The notes under the pieces: model-generated
Told to the model about the DNA's origin: nothing
Databases searched by the model: none
Seen by the model: only the letters and a program-made list of their open reading frames with translations
Shown here: positions 36,368 to 44,315 of the stretch, piece by piece
How the letters are laid out: the number at the start of each line of letters is the position of its first letter
Position numbering within the stretch: position 1 is the stretch's first letter
Origin: CAIZWU01 sp942492905
GTDB taxonomy: Bacteria; Verrucomicrobiota; Verrucomicrobiia; Verrucomicrobiales; V1-33
Reading direction: 5' to 3'
Assembly (NCBI GenBank): GCA_942492905.1
Contig: OW818657.1
Coordinates: forward strand, 248,001 to 312,000
Length of the DNA stretch: 64,000 nt
Position numbers and translations under genes: made by a program

Positions 36368-36697
36368 ATGGACGACGCCACTGATTGGTCCCCCGCCGGC
36401 TACGACCGCGAGGTGATCGACCGCGTCTGGCGGCAGGCAGGGGAGATCCCCGGGAACGATCCGGCGCTGTGGCGCAAGGACGAGTGCGGGGCGTGGATCT
36501 ACCGGATGGACTACGGGCGGAGGCACTCGGATTTCGGGTGGGAAATCCATGATCCCACGGTGGGCTTGCGCGGTGGCGGGGCGGTTTTATCTCTCCGGCC
36601 GCTGCACTGGCAGAATTATCTCGACCGACTCGCCAGCCAGACGCAAAGCCGGGTCACGGCGGATGGACTGCGCAACACCCGCCGGTTGTTCGGCTAG
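36368..36697 (+). CDS. Small HNH-like protein with degenerate active site
   Basis: Hypothetical protein of 109 residues. WRKDECGAWIYRMDYG followed by FGWEIHDP and SLRPLHWQNYLD closely resembles a widespread small HNH-type family, whose usual pattern is YGWEIDHI ... NLQPLHW. Here the expected Asp-His is reversed to His-Asp and the expected Asn is Ser, so nuclease activity is doubtful. It follows the cupin gene after 22 bases. Family assignment is by eye and tentative. Confidence 0.55.
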   Translation: MDDATDWSPAGYDREVIDRVWRQAGEIPGNDPALWRKDECGAWIYRMDYGRRHSDFGWEIHDPTVGLRGGGAVLSLRPLHWQNYLDRLASQTQSRVTADGLRNTRRLFG

Positions 36698-36806
36698 CTC
36701 TGATAAGGGGATGGGCCACACAGGACTCGGGCAGGCCACCGGAAAAGAGCATCCCGCTCCCGCAGGAAGCAGGCTTTCCCCATCACTCATTCGTAGTTTA
36801 CCTCCC

Positions 36807-37190
36807 ATGACTCCTGCCCGTCTCGCTGAACTGACCGCCCTCGCCGCCCGTACCGTGGAGGAAATCCGCAACGCGCTGCCCGCTCCGGTGCAGGCCGCCG
36901 CCGCCGAGTGCCCCGCAGTCCTCTTGACCATGGAAGCGTGGGCCGTGGAGCAGGATGAGCCGGTGGATGAGGAATTGATGGGGCTTTTTTGCGGGATGAG
37001 CCGGGTGGAAGGCACGCCCTCCGGCCCCGGGGATGCCCCGCAGATCCTTCTTTTCCTCGACAATCTCTGGGCATGGAGCGAAGCAGACCGTGCCACTTTT
37101 GCCGGGGAGGTGGAAACTACCTTCCTGCACGAGCTGGGTCACTACCTTGGCTTGGATGAAGACGAAGTCGCCGACCGGGGGCTGGCGTGA
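36807..37190 (+). CDS. Minimal zincin-type metallopeptidase (DUF1025/PF06262-like)
   Basis: Protein of 127 residues with the metallopeptidase motif FLHELGHYLGLDEDEV (HExxHxxGxxE-like, His-Glu-x2-His then Asp/Glu). This matches the small zincin family, cytoplasmic proteins of unknown substrate. The conserved ILLFLDNLW strand precedes it. The ATG at 36807 starts at the expected N-terminus (TPARLAELTALAART). Complete for the family. Confidence 0.85.
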   Translation: MTPARLAELTALAARTVEEIRNALPAPVQAAAAECPAVLLTMEAWAVEQDEPVDEELMGLFCGMSRVEGTPSGPGDAPQILLFLDNLWAWSEADRATFAGEVETTFLHELGHYLGLDEDEVADRGLA

Positions 37191-37313
37191 AACGAAGGAA
37201 AATTTTCAGTTTTCAGTTCCCGGATTTCAGCGATGGTCCCGCTTCCTCCCCGTCGGCCGGACGCTTGTTGCCGGTGGCTGACCTCTGATTTCTGACCTCT
37301 GCCCTTCATTCCT

Positions 37314-38288
37314 ATGCCCCTGATCACCTATCGCGAAGCCATCCGCCAAGCCCTTGATGAAGAACTGGCCCGTGATGAAAATGTTGTGCTGATGGGAGAG
37401 GAAGTCGCCCAGTATAACGGCGCCTATAAAGTCACGGAAGGCTTGTGGAAAAAGTGGGGCGACAAGCGTGTGGTCGACACCCCGATTTCCGAAGCTGGTT
37501 TCATCGGGATGGGCATCGGTGCCTCCATGCTCGGGGTGCGCCCGGTGATGGAATTGATGTTCTGGAGCTTCGCCTATGTGGCATGGGACCAAATGATCAA
37601 CAATGCCGCCAGCGTCCGCTACATGAGCGGTGGCAAGATCAACTGCCCCATCGTCATCCGCGGCCCGGCCAACGGCGGCACCAACGTCGGCGCCACCCAC
37701 AGCCACACCCCGGAGAATTTCATCGCCAATACCCCGGGGCTCAAGGTCGTGTGCCCCGCCACCGCATACGACGCCAAGGGCCTGATGAAAGCTGCCATCC
37801 GCGACAATGACCCGGTCTACGTCATGGAAAACACCGTGCTTTACGGGGAAAGCTGGGAAGTACCCGAAGGCGAATACGTCATCCCGCTCGGAGTGGCCGA
37901 CATCAAACGCGAGGGCAGCGACATTTCCCTGATCGCTCACGGCCGCGCCGTCATCACCTGCCTGAAGGCCGCCGAAATCCTTGCCGCCGAGTACGGGATC
38001 GATTGTGAAGTGGTCGACCTCCGTTCCATCCGCCCGCTCGATGAGGAAACCATCCTCAACAGCGTGCGCAAAACCAGCAAAGCGATCTACGTCGAGGAAA
38101 ACAAACCCTTCTGCGGCGTCGGCGCCCAAATCGCCAGCATGATCCAGGAAAAATGCTTCGATGACCTTGACGCCCCCGTCCTGCGCATCAGCGCCATCGA
38201 CGCCCCGGCCATTTACTCCATGCCTTTGGAGAAAATCCAGCTGCCCTATCCGGAGCAGGTGGTGGATAAGGTGCTGGAAATCTGCTGA
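37314..38288 (+). CDS. pdhB: Pyruvate dehydrogenase E1 component, beta subunit
   Basis: Subunit of 324 residues of the alpha2beta2 thiamine-diphosphate-dependent E1 enzyme that decarboxylates pyruvate for the PDH complex. The family core is clear: ITYREAIRQALDEELARDENV, VLMGEEVAQYNGAYKVTEGL, VDTPISEAGFIGMGIGAS, THSHTPENFIANTPGLKVVCP and the C-terminal VVDLRSIRPLDEETIL with EENKPFCGVGAQIA. E1-alpha and E2 genes are not next to it; the E3 gene is at 21.4 kb. A branched-chain 2-oxoacid role cannot be fully excluded. Confidence 0.93.
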   Translation: MPLITYREAIRQALDEELARDENVVLMGEEVAQYNGAYKVTEGLWKKWGDKRVVDTPISEAGFIGMGIGASMLGVRPVMELMFWSFAYVAWDQMINNAASVRYMSGGKINCPIVIRGPANGGTNVGATHSHTPENFIANTPGLKVVCPATAYDAKGLMKAAIRDNDPVYVMENTVLYGESWEVPEGEYVIPLGVADIKREGSDISLIAHGRAVITCLKAAEILAAEYGIDCEVVDLRSIRPLDEETILNSVRKTSKAIYVEENKPFCGVGAQIASMIQEKCFDDLDAPVLRISAIDAPAIYSMPLEKIQLPYPEQVVDKVLEIC

Positions 38289-38425
38289 GGTTCCGGGGTG
38301 GATTTCCCCGACGCATGCGGCCTGAATCTTCCGGCGTGCAGTGGGTTACGGCACAGTGGAGTTCGGGAGGAAACCCAAGGCCCTCAGCGCTAGTAAACAG
38401 CCAAAATGCGTTTCCCCGGGCCTCT

Positions 38426-39349
38426 TCAACGGAACGCATCCTGTTTCGCTGCGATTTCCGCATTCAACTTTTGGATTTGCTCCTGGGCGGCACTGATTTG
38501 TCTTGCCAGGTTTTCCGCGAGGGCCGTCGCTTCGTCCCGCTTGACGTTGTGACTGCTGGTATTGCCTTTGCTCTGAGCCAGTTGATGTTTATAGCTGTAT
38601 TCCTGGGCAATCTTGAGCTGGCCGGAGCGCGCGCGCTCTGCTTCTGCAATCCTCCTTTGCAAGGAGGTGATTTTCGCCAGGGCATCCCCCACGTCCGCAC
38701 GTTTGACGCTGGCCCGTTGCTCCGCCTGCACCATTTCCGCCGTCTGGACGGGTTTCTCCTCAACTGCCACCACGACCACCTCATCCGGTTTGCCTGACAG
38801 TTCCGCGGTCAGCTTTGGGTTCCACCCCAGGGCCAGCCGGCCAACCCAATCCTGCGGCATATTGGTCAAAGGCACCCGTGCGATGCCGTCGGCGTGCTCC
38901 AGAATAACGATGTTATCCTTGATCTGATTGAAACGGGCCTTTTTCAGGCGGGTCTCATCCATCAGGACGATTTCCGGCAGCGCTTCGTCCTTTGTCTTTT
39001 GCCGGACCTGATCAATGTCCCGGGCGAAGGCCGCCCGGCACGTTTCCCATTCCCCGCGCAACCCGTCGATCTGCTTCTGGACCCCCACATTTTTTTCCTC
39101 CAATAACCGGATCCGCTCACTGATGGATTGGATGGAGGCGATCCGGTCCTGCAGGGAAGCGTAGGCTTCCTGACGGTTGGCCAGCGTGGCGTGCCGCGTG
39201 TCCAGCAGGGACTGCTGGCCGCTCAATCCGTTGCGGGCCTTGACGAGGTCGTTCTTGATGCCCTCCCGTTCGATCGCGAAAATGACGACCGCCCCAAAGG
39301 CGACGATGACGAGACTTACGGTCCCCCAGGCAGCGGTTTTTACTTCCAT
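38426..39349 (-). CDS. Membrane-anchored coiled-coil protein
   Basis: Hypothetical protein of 307 residues with one N-terminal membrane helix (about residues 8-27) and extensive coiled coil flanking a small beta-like domain (LPEIVLMDETRLKKARFNQI, DGIARVPLTNMP). The central domain looks like a compact barrel of the type found in exported proteins; no catalytic motif is seen. It is 22 bases downstream of a lipoprotein gene in the same direction, and both are coiled coil, suggesting an envelope structural or regulatory pair. The ATG at 39349 begins the helix. Confidence 0.7.
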   Translation of the reverse strand: MEVKTAAWGTVSLVIVAFGAVVIFAIEREGIKNDLVKARNGLSGQQSLLDTRHATLANRQEAYASLQDRIASIQSISERIRLLEEKNVGVQKQIDGLRGEWETCRAAFARDIDQVRQKTKDEALPEIVLMDETRLKKARFNQIKDNIVILEHADGIARVPLTNMPQDWVGRLALGWNPKLTAELSGKPDEVVVVAVEEKPVQTAEMVQAEQRASVKRADVGDALAKITSLQRRIAEAERARSGQLKIAQEYSYKHQLAQSKGNTSSHNVKRDEATALAENLARQISAAQEQIQKLNAEIAAKQDAFR

Positions 39350-39371
39350 GGCAATGCAGATTTGTAGGGGA

Positions 39372-39734
39372 TCAGGGTTTGAGATATTTCGCGGCAAAGG
39401 CAGCCTGATCCTTGCTCAGCTGCTGGGTGGCGGATTGCAGACCTTCGGCGATTTTTTGGAGGCGTTTGGTTTCTTCCTGGGTTTCCTTCTCCTTGAGTTC
39501 CAAGGTGGCGACAACCTTTGGACCAGTCAGGTCCTCACTGCCCGCCGCTTTGATGTTTTGCTGGATCGCGGCAACCTCCCCGGCCAGCCGGTCGGTTTCG
39601 AGTTTCAATTCCTCGGTCTTCGCCTGAAATTCCTTGGTCTTGGCGGCATCCTCACGGCTGCTGCAGGAAACCAGCAAGGTCAGTGTCCCGCCGGCCAGCC
39701 AGCATACCAGGAAACGTGGAATGAAAATCTTCAT
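39372..39734 (-). CDS. Small coiled-coil lipoprotein
   Basis: Lipoprotein of 120 residues. The signal peptide ends in the lipobox LLVSC, so Cys24 should carry the lipid. The mature part is almost entirely alpha-helical coiled coil (KTKEFQAKTEELKLETDRLA and KEKETQEETKRLQKIAEGL). The ATG at 39734 is chosen because it starts the signal peptide. It is the first gene of a two-gene unit with the membrane coiled-coil protein. Function unknown. Confidence 0.8.
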   Translation of the reverse strand: MKIFIPRFLVCWLAGGTLTLLVSCSSREDAAKTKEFQAKTEELKLETDRLAGEVAAIQQNIKAAGSEDLTGPKVVATLELKEKETQEETKRLQKIAEGLQSATQQLSKDQAAFAAKYLKP

Positions 39735-40128
39735 GAGTAAGGATTTGCTATACCAGTGCGTCAGCCTGTCAACCCGGGAACTGGAATTTGCCGAATTCAA
39801 GGTTATCCCCTGCACCGCGGGCCGGTGTGTGGACCGCTGTGGGGTCAGACTCCCCATTCTGCCGGCGCATTCCCAGAAAGACGTGCGACAGGATCAGCGA
39901 ATAAAGGCCAAAATCCTGGATTGCGATGTTGTCGCCAGTTTCGCCCATGGCCCGCCTCCGATGGATTAAAAATGCTTCGTCAATTACTCCGGTAAGTGAA
40001 ACTAACTCTTGGCACGACGGAAAGTATACTATTCCCTCAGCGCCGGTCTGCCGAGTGGGTTTGCGTCGCGTTGCCGCTCTGTCCGGCTGTGGCCTGTCAA
40101 GATGGTGCGGTGTTGGGCAAACCAACCA

Positions 40129-40260
40129 TCAATAAAAGCCCGGCCCCCAGCAGATCCTCATAGGCTTCAGGAAAAACTCCTTGGCCTCATCATTCAGGAG
40201 ATTCCTGAGGTCATAAATGCGGGAAACGACATGGAACACCCCTGCTGGGGAACCATCAAA
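40129..40260 (-). pseudogene. Remnant of a REP-associated tyrosine transposase (Y1 family)
   Basis: Minus-strand translation gives GVFHVVSRIYDLRNLLNDEA and then KEFFLKPMRICWG before a stop at 40129. This aligns in order with the N-terminal region of REP-associated/IS200-like transposases, which read YHCVSR..D......EKE.F..LMR. The catalytic region with the HxH motif and Tyr is missing, so only a fragment survives. Assignment is by pattern and moderate. Confidence 0.5.
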
Positions 40261-40331
40261 GAGAAAAGGACAGGCAGCAGGAAGGGAAGGTAACGAACTT
40301 GGAAATGGGGGAACGATAATTCATTTTCTTA

Positions 40332-40346
40332 GTAATTTGCGTAGCA
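40332..40346 (+). repeat. Copy of the GTAATTTGCGTRGCA dispersed repeat
   Basis: GTAATTTGCGTAGCA matches the first 15 bases of the repeat at 42980 with one mismatch. It is about 70 bases beyond the transposase remnant. Confidence 0.5.
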
Positions 40347-40464
40347 GGATGTGCTTGATGTGTAGCCGGTTTAGCGGATTTACCAAAGGGGCAGGCAGGT
40401 ATTTTACCGGGGGCCCGGCATTTGACATTCCTGCCACAAAGGTCGTTTTTATAGACGATTCCTT

Positions 40465-42717
40465 TTGCTCCAAGTGAACTCTCCCTTCGGTCTCCCCGTT
40501 TGGTATGCGCTGGCAGCGGCCATTTGTTGCGGACTGCCGGTGATGGTCGTGGCGGCCGATCTCAACGAAGCGCTGGACACGGCTGAAGTCAGCTTTGCGG
40601 CCGGAGGAAACGGCAGCACCGCATGGGATTTTGACACCGTGGATACCCATGACGGGGTGGACGCGATGCGTTCCCCGCTGCTCCCCTCCCCTCCCCTCGG
40701 ATCGCAGAACTATTTTTGGATCGAGGCCACCATCGCCGGGCCGGCCGAGGTCAGGTTTTGGTGGCGCAAGGAGGGAGGTGGCGAAGTCCGGATCTTCCGG
40801 AACCATGGCTGGTCCCCCGGAATGCCTCAAGCCTCCACGTTCTGGTCGCAGGCCAGTCTGAACCTGCCGCCGGGGTCCCACCTACTGGCGTGGCGCGCTG
40901 ATGTCTCCTCACCCGTCACCGCCGCGACAAGGTTTTGGCTCGACTCCGTTGAAATCATCCGGCCCATCACCCCGGTCATCACGAACGACTCTTTGGCCGA
41001 AGGTGAGGTGGACCTGCCGTTCGACTGGCAGATCACCACCTCGCAGCCCGCGGTTTCCTTCGGCGCCGTGCCCCTTCCCGAAGGCCTCGCGGTGAACCCC
41101 ACCACGGGTCGCGTGACCGGTATCCCCTCCGCTTACGGCGAGACTTTGGTGCATGTGACCGCCGTCAACGCCTATGGCCAGGAAAGTGCAGCCATCAGGT
41201 TCCGCATCCTTCCTCCAGCCGTTTCCCTTGAGGCCGCGCTCGACGGTGGAGGGCTGGTTTGGCAGGTGTCCCCGGGAACCGTCTGGCGCGGACGGAAAGG
41301 CAATGCCCCGGATGGGGTGGATGCCGCCTTCCCTGACCGCTCAAAAACAGTCTACTTCCCCGACCGTGTGGATTATCCTTCACAGCTGCTGTCCACCACC
41401 GTCCATGGGCCCGACATTCTGACTTTCTGGTGGAAGCGCACCGCGGCCGGGCTCTCCGGCTCGGATACCCTTTCGCTGACCATGAACGGCCTGCCAGTGG
41501 TGTTGCGCAGCGGTGGGGCGCTGGCCTCCGGGGAGTGGCGGGACGAACGTCTGGAGATCCCGCCAGGACCTCAGCTCCTGGTGTGGCAGCACTCCAATGC
41601 AGACTGGGCCAGCACCGGACTGGATCAGGTGATTTCCGCGGGCAGCCGCCAGCTATGTTTCACGGCCCACCGGGAAGTGGTTTTCCCCGTCGGCCGCGAG
41701 GTCTATTTCCCGCTGGCCACTAATCACCCCGCTGACCAGTATTCCGCCACCGGATTGCCCCCCGGATTGACCCTCGAAGCGGACTCCGGAGTCATCCGCG
41801 GCATGCCCACACAGACCGGGGACTTCCTCCCGGACATTGCCGCCACGTCTCCCACCGGGAAGGCCATGATGAGGCTGGCGGTAATGGTCGATGCCCTGGA
41901 CATCGGACTGGCCGTGGGACAGCCCGCCCGCCGCTGGGAAAGGTCAAAGGGGACCTGGGAACTGGTGAACGGCGAAATCAGACACACGTCCTCCGCGGCC
42001 CTGCCCATGGAACCGGCGGTGGAGTCCATCTGGTTCGAGACGGTGGTGCCGGGCCCTGACACCATCACCTTCGAATGGGATTGCAGTTATTCCATGGTGC
42101 TGCTGGGCCGTTTCGCCCAGTGGCGGCTCCACCTCGACGATGTCGTTCAGACCTCCCTCAGCGTTGATACCGGTGAGTCCGGCATCAAACCCGGTACCAT
42201 TGGGTGGCAAGCAGTCCGTCAGGAGGTTGGCCGGGGGGATCACCGGATCCGATGGGAGTTCCGCGGGAGCCGCGCCGCTGGCTGCTGCGATTCAGTCGTC
42301 ACCGGTTCCTTGCGCAACCTCCGCCTGGCCTCGGATGGAACCACTTTTTCCGCCTGGGCGGCCCGCGCCGGGCTGGAGCCGCCGCTCAATGGACCGAATG
42401 ACGATCCCGATGGAGACGGCGCGGTGAACTGGTCCGAATACGCCTTCCGGGGCGATCCGTGCGTTTTTGGCCCGGCCTTGGTCCCCGTGCCAAAGCAGGT
42501 CGGGAACCGGTTCGATGTGATCCTGCCCAAGCGGCCTGGTGGCCCGGTCGATTTGATCTATTCTGCTGAAGAGTCCGACTCCCTCGGGCTCTTCAGCTGG
42601 CAGTCAGCCACCGATCCAATCGTGGAAAATGAACCGGACCGCATGGTGCTGCGGCTTCCGGCCAGCGGCGGCGGCGGCGGGAGAAAGTTCTATCGCGGCG
42701 CCGCGCAGGGACTCTGA
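40465..42717 (+). CDS. Large exported multidomain protein with putative Ig (He_PIG) domains
   Basis: Hypothetical secreted protein of 750 residues, with an N-terminal hydrophobic signal region. It contains a putative-Ig (cadherin-like/He_PIG) segment (LPEGLAVNPTTGRVTGIPSAYG) repeated later as LPPGLTLEADSGVIRGMPTQTG, and three beta-sandwich modules sharing a GPAEVRFWWRKE / GPDILTFWWKRT / GPDTITFEWDC pattern. Near the C-terminus, DDPDGDGAVNWSEYAF is an EF-hand-like linker common in verrucomicrobial exported proteins. Start is uncertain: TTG at 40465 or GTG at 40474. Likely an extracellular adhesion or binding protein. Confidence 0.7.
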   Translation: MLQVNSPFGLPVWYALAAAICCGLPVMVVAADLNEALDTAEVSFAAGGNGSTAWDFDTVDTHDGVDAMRSPLLPSPPLGSQNYFWIEATIAGPAEVRFWWRKEGGGEVRIFRNHGWSPGMPQASTFWSQASLNLPPGSHLLAWRADVSSPVTAATRFWLDSVEIIRPITPVITNDSLAEGEVDLPFDWQITTSQPAVSFGAVPLPEGLAVNPTTGRVTGIPSAYGETLVHVTAVNAYGQESAAIRFRILPPAVSLEAALDGGGLVWQVSPGTVWRGRKGNAPDGVDAAFPDRSKTVYFPDRVDYPSQLLSTTVHGPDILTFWWKRTAAGLSGSDTLSLTMNGLPVVLRSGGALASGEWRDERLEIPPGPQLLVWQHSNADWASTGLDQVISAGSRQLCFTAHREVVFPVGREVYFPLATNHPADQYSATGLPPGLTLEADSGVIRGMPTQTGDFLPDIAATSPTGKAMMRLAVMVDALDIGLAVGQPARRWERSKGTWELVNGEIRHTSSAALPMEPAVESIWFETVVPGPDTITFEWDCSYSMVLLGRFAQWRLHLDDVVQTSLSVDTGESGIKPGTIGWQAVRQEVGRGDHRIRWEFRGSRAAGCCDSVVTGSLRNLRLASDGTTFSAWAARAGLEPPLNGPNDDPDGDGAVNWSEYAFRGDPCVFGPALVPVPKQVGNRFDVILPKRPGGPVDLIYSAEESDSLGLFSWQSATDPIVENEPDRMVLRLPASGGGGGRKFYRGAAQGL

Positions 42718-42979
42718 TCCGCCGTCAAGTCAGGGAGTCCACCTGAAGGCGCGCCATGCCTTGCGGCGCCTTGGTCAGGCTCTGTTCCAGCGGGCCGGTG
42801 GGGCTGATCGTGAGGCAGCGGTCGGGCGGCCCGGCTGCTGCGCTCATTAAGCAGGAAGCCCGGCATTTTTTGCGCCCGCCAGCCGTTCCCCTTCCGGCGC
42901 TACGCGGCCCACACTATGCAGGCTTTCAACATTCCGCGCACGTAGGCCCGGTACTATTTATAAAAATCCATCCGTAGTC

Positions 42980-42999
42980 GTAATTTGCGTGGCAATTTG
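42980..42999 (+). repeat. Left copy of inverted 20-bp repeat bracketing the CAP gene
   Basis: This 20-mer, beginning GTAATTTGCGTGGCAA, is repeated in inverse orientation at 43989-44008 with 19 of 20 positions equal. Its core TTGC-GTG-GCAA is itself an inverted repeat. Confidence 0.65.
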
Positions 43000-43030
43000 C
43001 ATTTGATCTGCGTGGCAATTAGCATTTGCC
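42985..43030 (+). repeat. Two tandem 23-bp repeats before the CAP gene
   Basis: Units 42985-43007 and 43008-43030 share 19 of 23 bases (core TGCGTGGCAATT then GCATTTG). They end 17 bases before the CAP gene start, so they could be operator sites as well as repeat units. Confidence 0.6.
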
Positions 43031-43047
43031 GTATTCTGAAAAACCCC

Positions 43048-43767
43048 ATGAAATCGGCCGTTTTCCTTTCCGTGCTCCTGTTGGCTACTGGCTGGGTCCC
43101 CTGCTCCGCCGGGCCGGCCCCGCCGCCGCACGAGCTGAAACCGCTCCATCTCTTCACGGACCACCCGCCGGAAGCCTTCCGCCAGCTCGACCAAGCCAAT
43201 CAGAAAATTGACTTGGCCAACATCAACTTTGACCTTCTTTCCGCGGCGGTCTTTCATGAAACCAACCAGCGGCGGGCAAAGGAAAAGCTGCCTTCTCTGG
43301 GACACGATGCCAAGCTCTGCGAGGCAGCCCGGATGCAGGCGGAAATCATGGCCAATCGCGGCTCCATCTCGCACGTGAATCCCGAACGGGAAAACAAAAA
43401 AACGCCGGTCGACCGGTTGCGCCTCGCCGGGTTGGAGCCTGCCTTCAGTGCGGAGAATGTCGCGACCTCGTTTGGGCTCGCCTATGCGGGAGGCCAATTA
43501 TTTTTTACCCGGGAGGAACAGGGCAAAAAGGTGTTCAGCCTTGAATCCGGCGGTGAGCCCATCAGGGCCCATACCTATGTTAGCTTCGCCGGAGCTTTGC
43601 TTGATTTGTGGATGGAGTCTCCGCCTCACCGCAAGAACATCCTGTCCAGCAAACCCCAATTCCTCGGCACCAGCTGCCGCCCCGGCGTCAATACCATGGG
43701 GATGCCCGTCTTCTTCTGCGCGCAGGTATTCTACTCTCCGCTGAACAAGGCCACCCCGGGGCAATAG
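43048..43767 (+). CDS. Exported CAP/SCP-superfamily protein
   Basis: Secreted protein of 239 residues with a signal peptide (residues 1-20). The CAP (cysteine-rich secretory/antigen 5/PR-1) domain covers about residues 70-235: FHETNQRRAKEKLPSLGHDA, MANRGSISHVNP with its cavity His, AENVATSFG, LLDLWMESPPHRKNIL with the second His, and a C-terminal VFFCAQVFYSP. Bacterial CAP proteins are exported with mostly unknown ligands. It is bracketed by inverted copies of a 20-bp repeat about 1 kb apart. Confidence 0.9.
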   Translation: MKSAVFLSVLLLATGWVPCSAGPAPPPHELKPLHLFTDHPPEAFRQLDQANQKIDLANINFDLLSAAVFHETNQRRAKEKLPSLGHDAKLCEAARMQAEIMANRGSISHVNPERENKKTPVDRLRLAGLEPAFSAENVATSFGLAYAGGQLFFTREEQGKKVFSLESGGEPIRAHTYVSFAGALLDLWMESPPHRKNILSSKPQFLGTSCRPGVNTMGMPVFFCAQVFYSPLNKATPGQ

Positions 43768-44315
43768 TCTGATTTACTTCCCTTGGCCCGCCGGGCAGGG
43801 ACGCCATCTAACAGGTGGACCAACGGTGTCCGTGCCTGGGGCACCGGGGTTTCCACATCCGTTCATGAACGTCGTTGATTACGTGTGAGAGTGACTTCCC
43901 TATCTTTATTTCCGGCGAAGGCTTCCAAGGCCGTGGTCAGGGTGGTGCGCAGCAGGGCGAGGGCGCAGGCGGCATAGGGGCAGCAATTCAATTTGCCACG
44001 CAAATTACAATGGACCGAAGTTGGCCAAGAAGGCTTGCCGCAGTGAGAAAAGCATAAGTCCGGCATTACCCTGTCGGTCGTCCGACGGTGGGGAGGCCTG
44101 TCTTTATGGGGGAGAACAGGGCACCGTGATCTTGAGCCCCCTGTCGCAGCGGTGATTTTCTTCAGGGAGGGCCATGCTTTCCGGAATCGGAATCGGTTCA
44201 GGGCGATTTCTGACCCGGCGGCGCCAATGATACCGGACAGGGCTTGCCACGGGCGGACGGGGCGTTCATGTTGCGGGCTTTTCCTGCCTGGTTCTCTTTT
44301 CCCGCCCTTTGCCTT
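43768..44315. other. Intergenic region with the right repeat copy
   Basis: 548 bases without a supportable gene. Bases 43989-44008 are the inverted repeat copy. Short open frames on both strands here have no family resemblance. The promoter of the M90-like gene is expected near 44100-44300. Confidence 0.5.
43989..44008 (-). repeat. Right copy of inverted 20-bp repeat
   Basis: Reverse complement matches 42980-42999 at 19 of 20 positions. In this copy the symmetry extends to AATTTG-CGTGG-CAAATT, a perfect 6-bp inverted repeat. Confidence 0.65.

Larger units (their letters stand above)
39735..40464. other. Long intergenic region with transposase remnant and repeat
   Basis: 730 bases with no intact gene. 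It contains a decayed REP-associated transposase segment (40129-40260, minus strand) and one copy of a short dispersed repeat (40332-40346). A weak inverted match to that repeat is at 39973-39987. The rest is not recognised; an open frame at 39769-40125 on the minus strand has no family resemblance. Confidence 0.5.
42718..43047. other. Intergenic region with repeat cluster
   Basis: 330 bases without a gene. Its 3' end carries the tandem repeats at 42980-43030 immediately before the CAP gene. The first ~260 bases show nothing recognisable. Confidence 0.5.

Noticed and set aside
37278..37301. Direct repeat of CTGACCTCTG, two copies 14 bases apart
   Set aside because: Short simple-sequence-like repeat in a 120-base gap before pdhB; no array or conserved structure seen.
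39769..40125. 118-codon minus-strand frame in the intergenic region
   Set aside because: No family resemblance, poor start context; the adjacent transposase remnant is in a different part and reading phase context is decayed.
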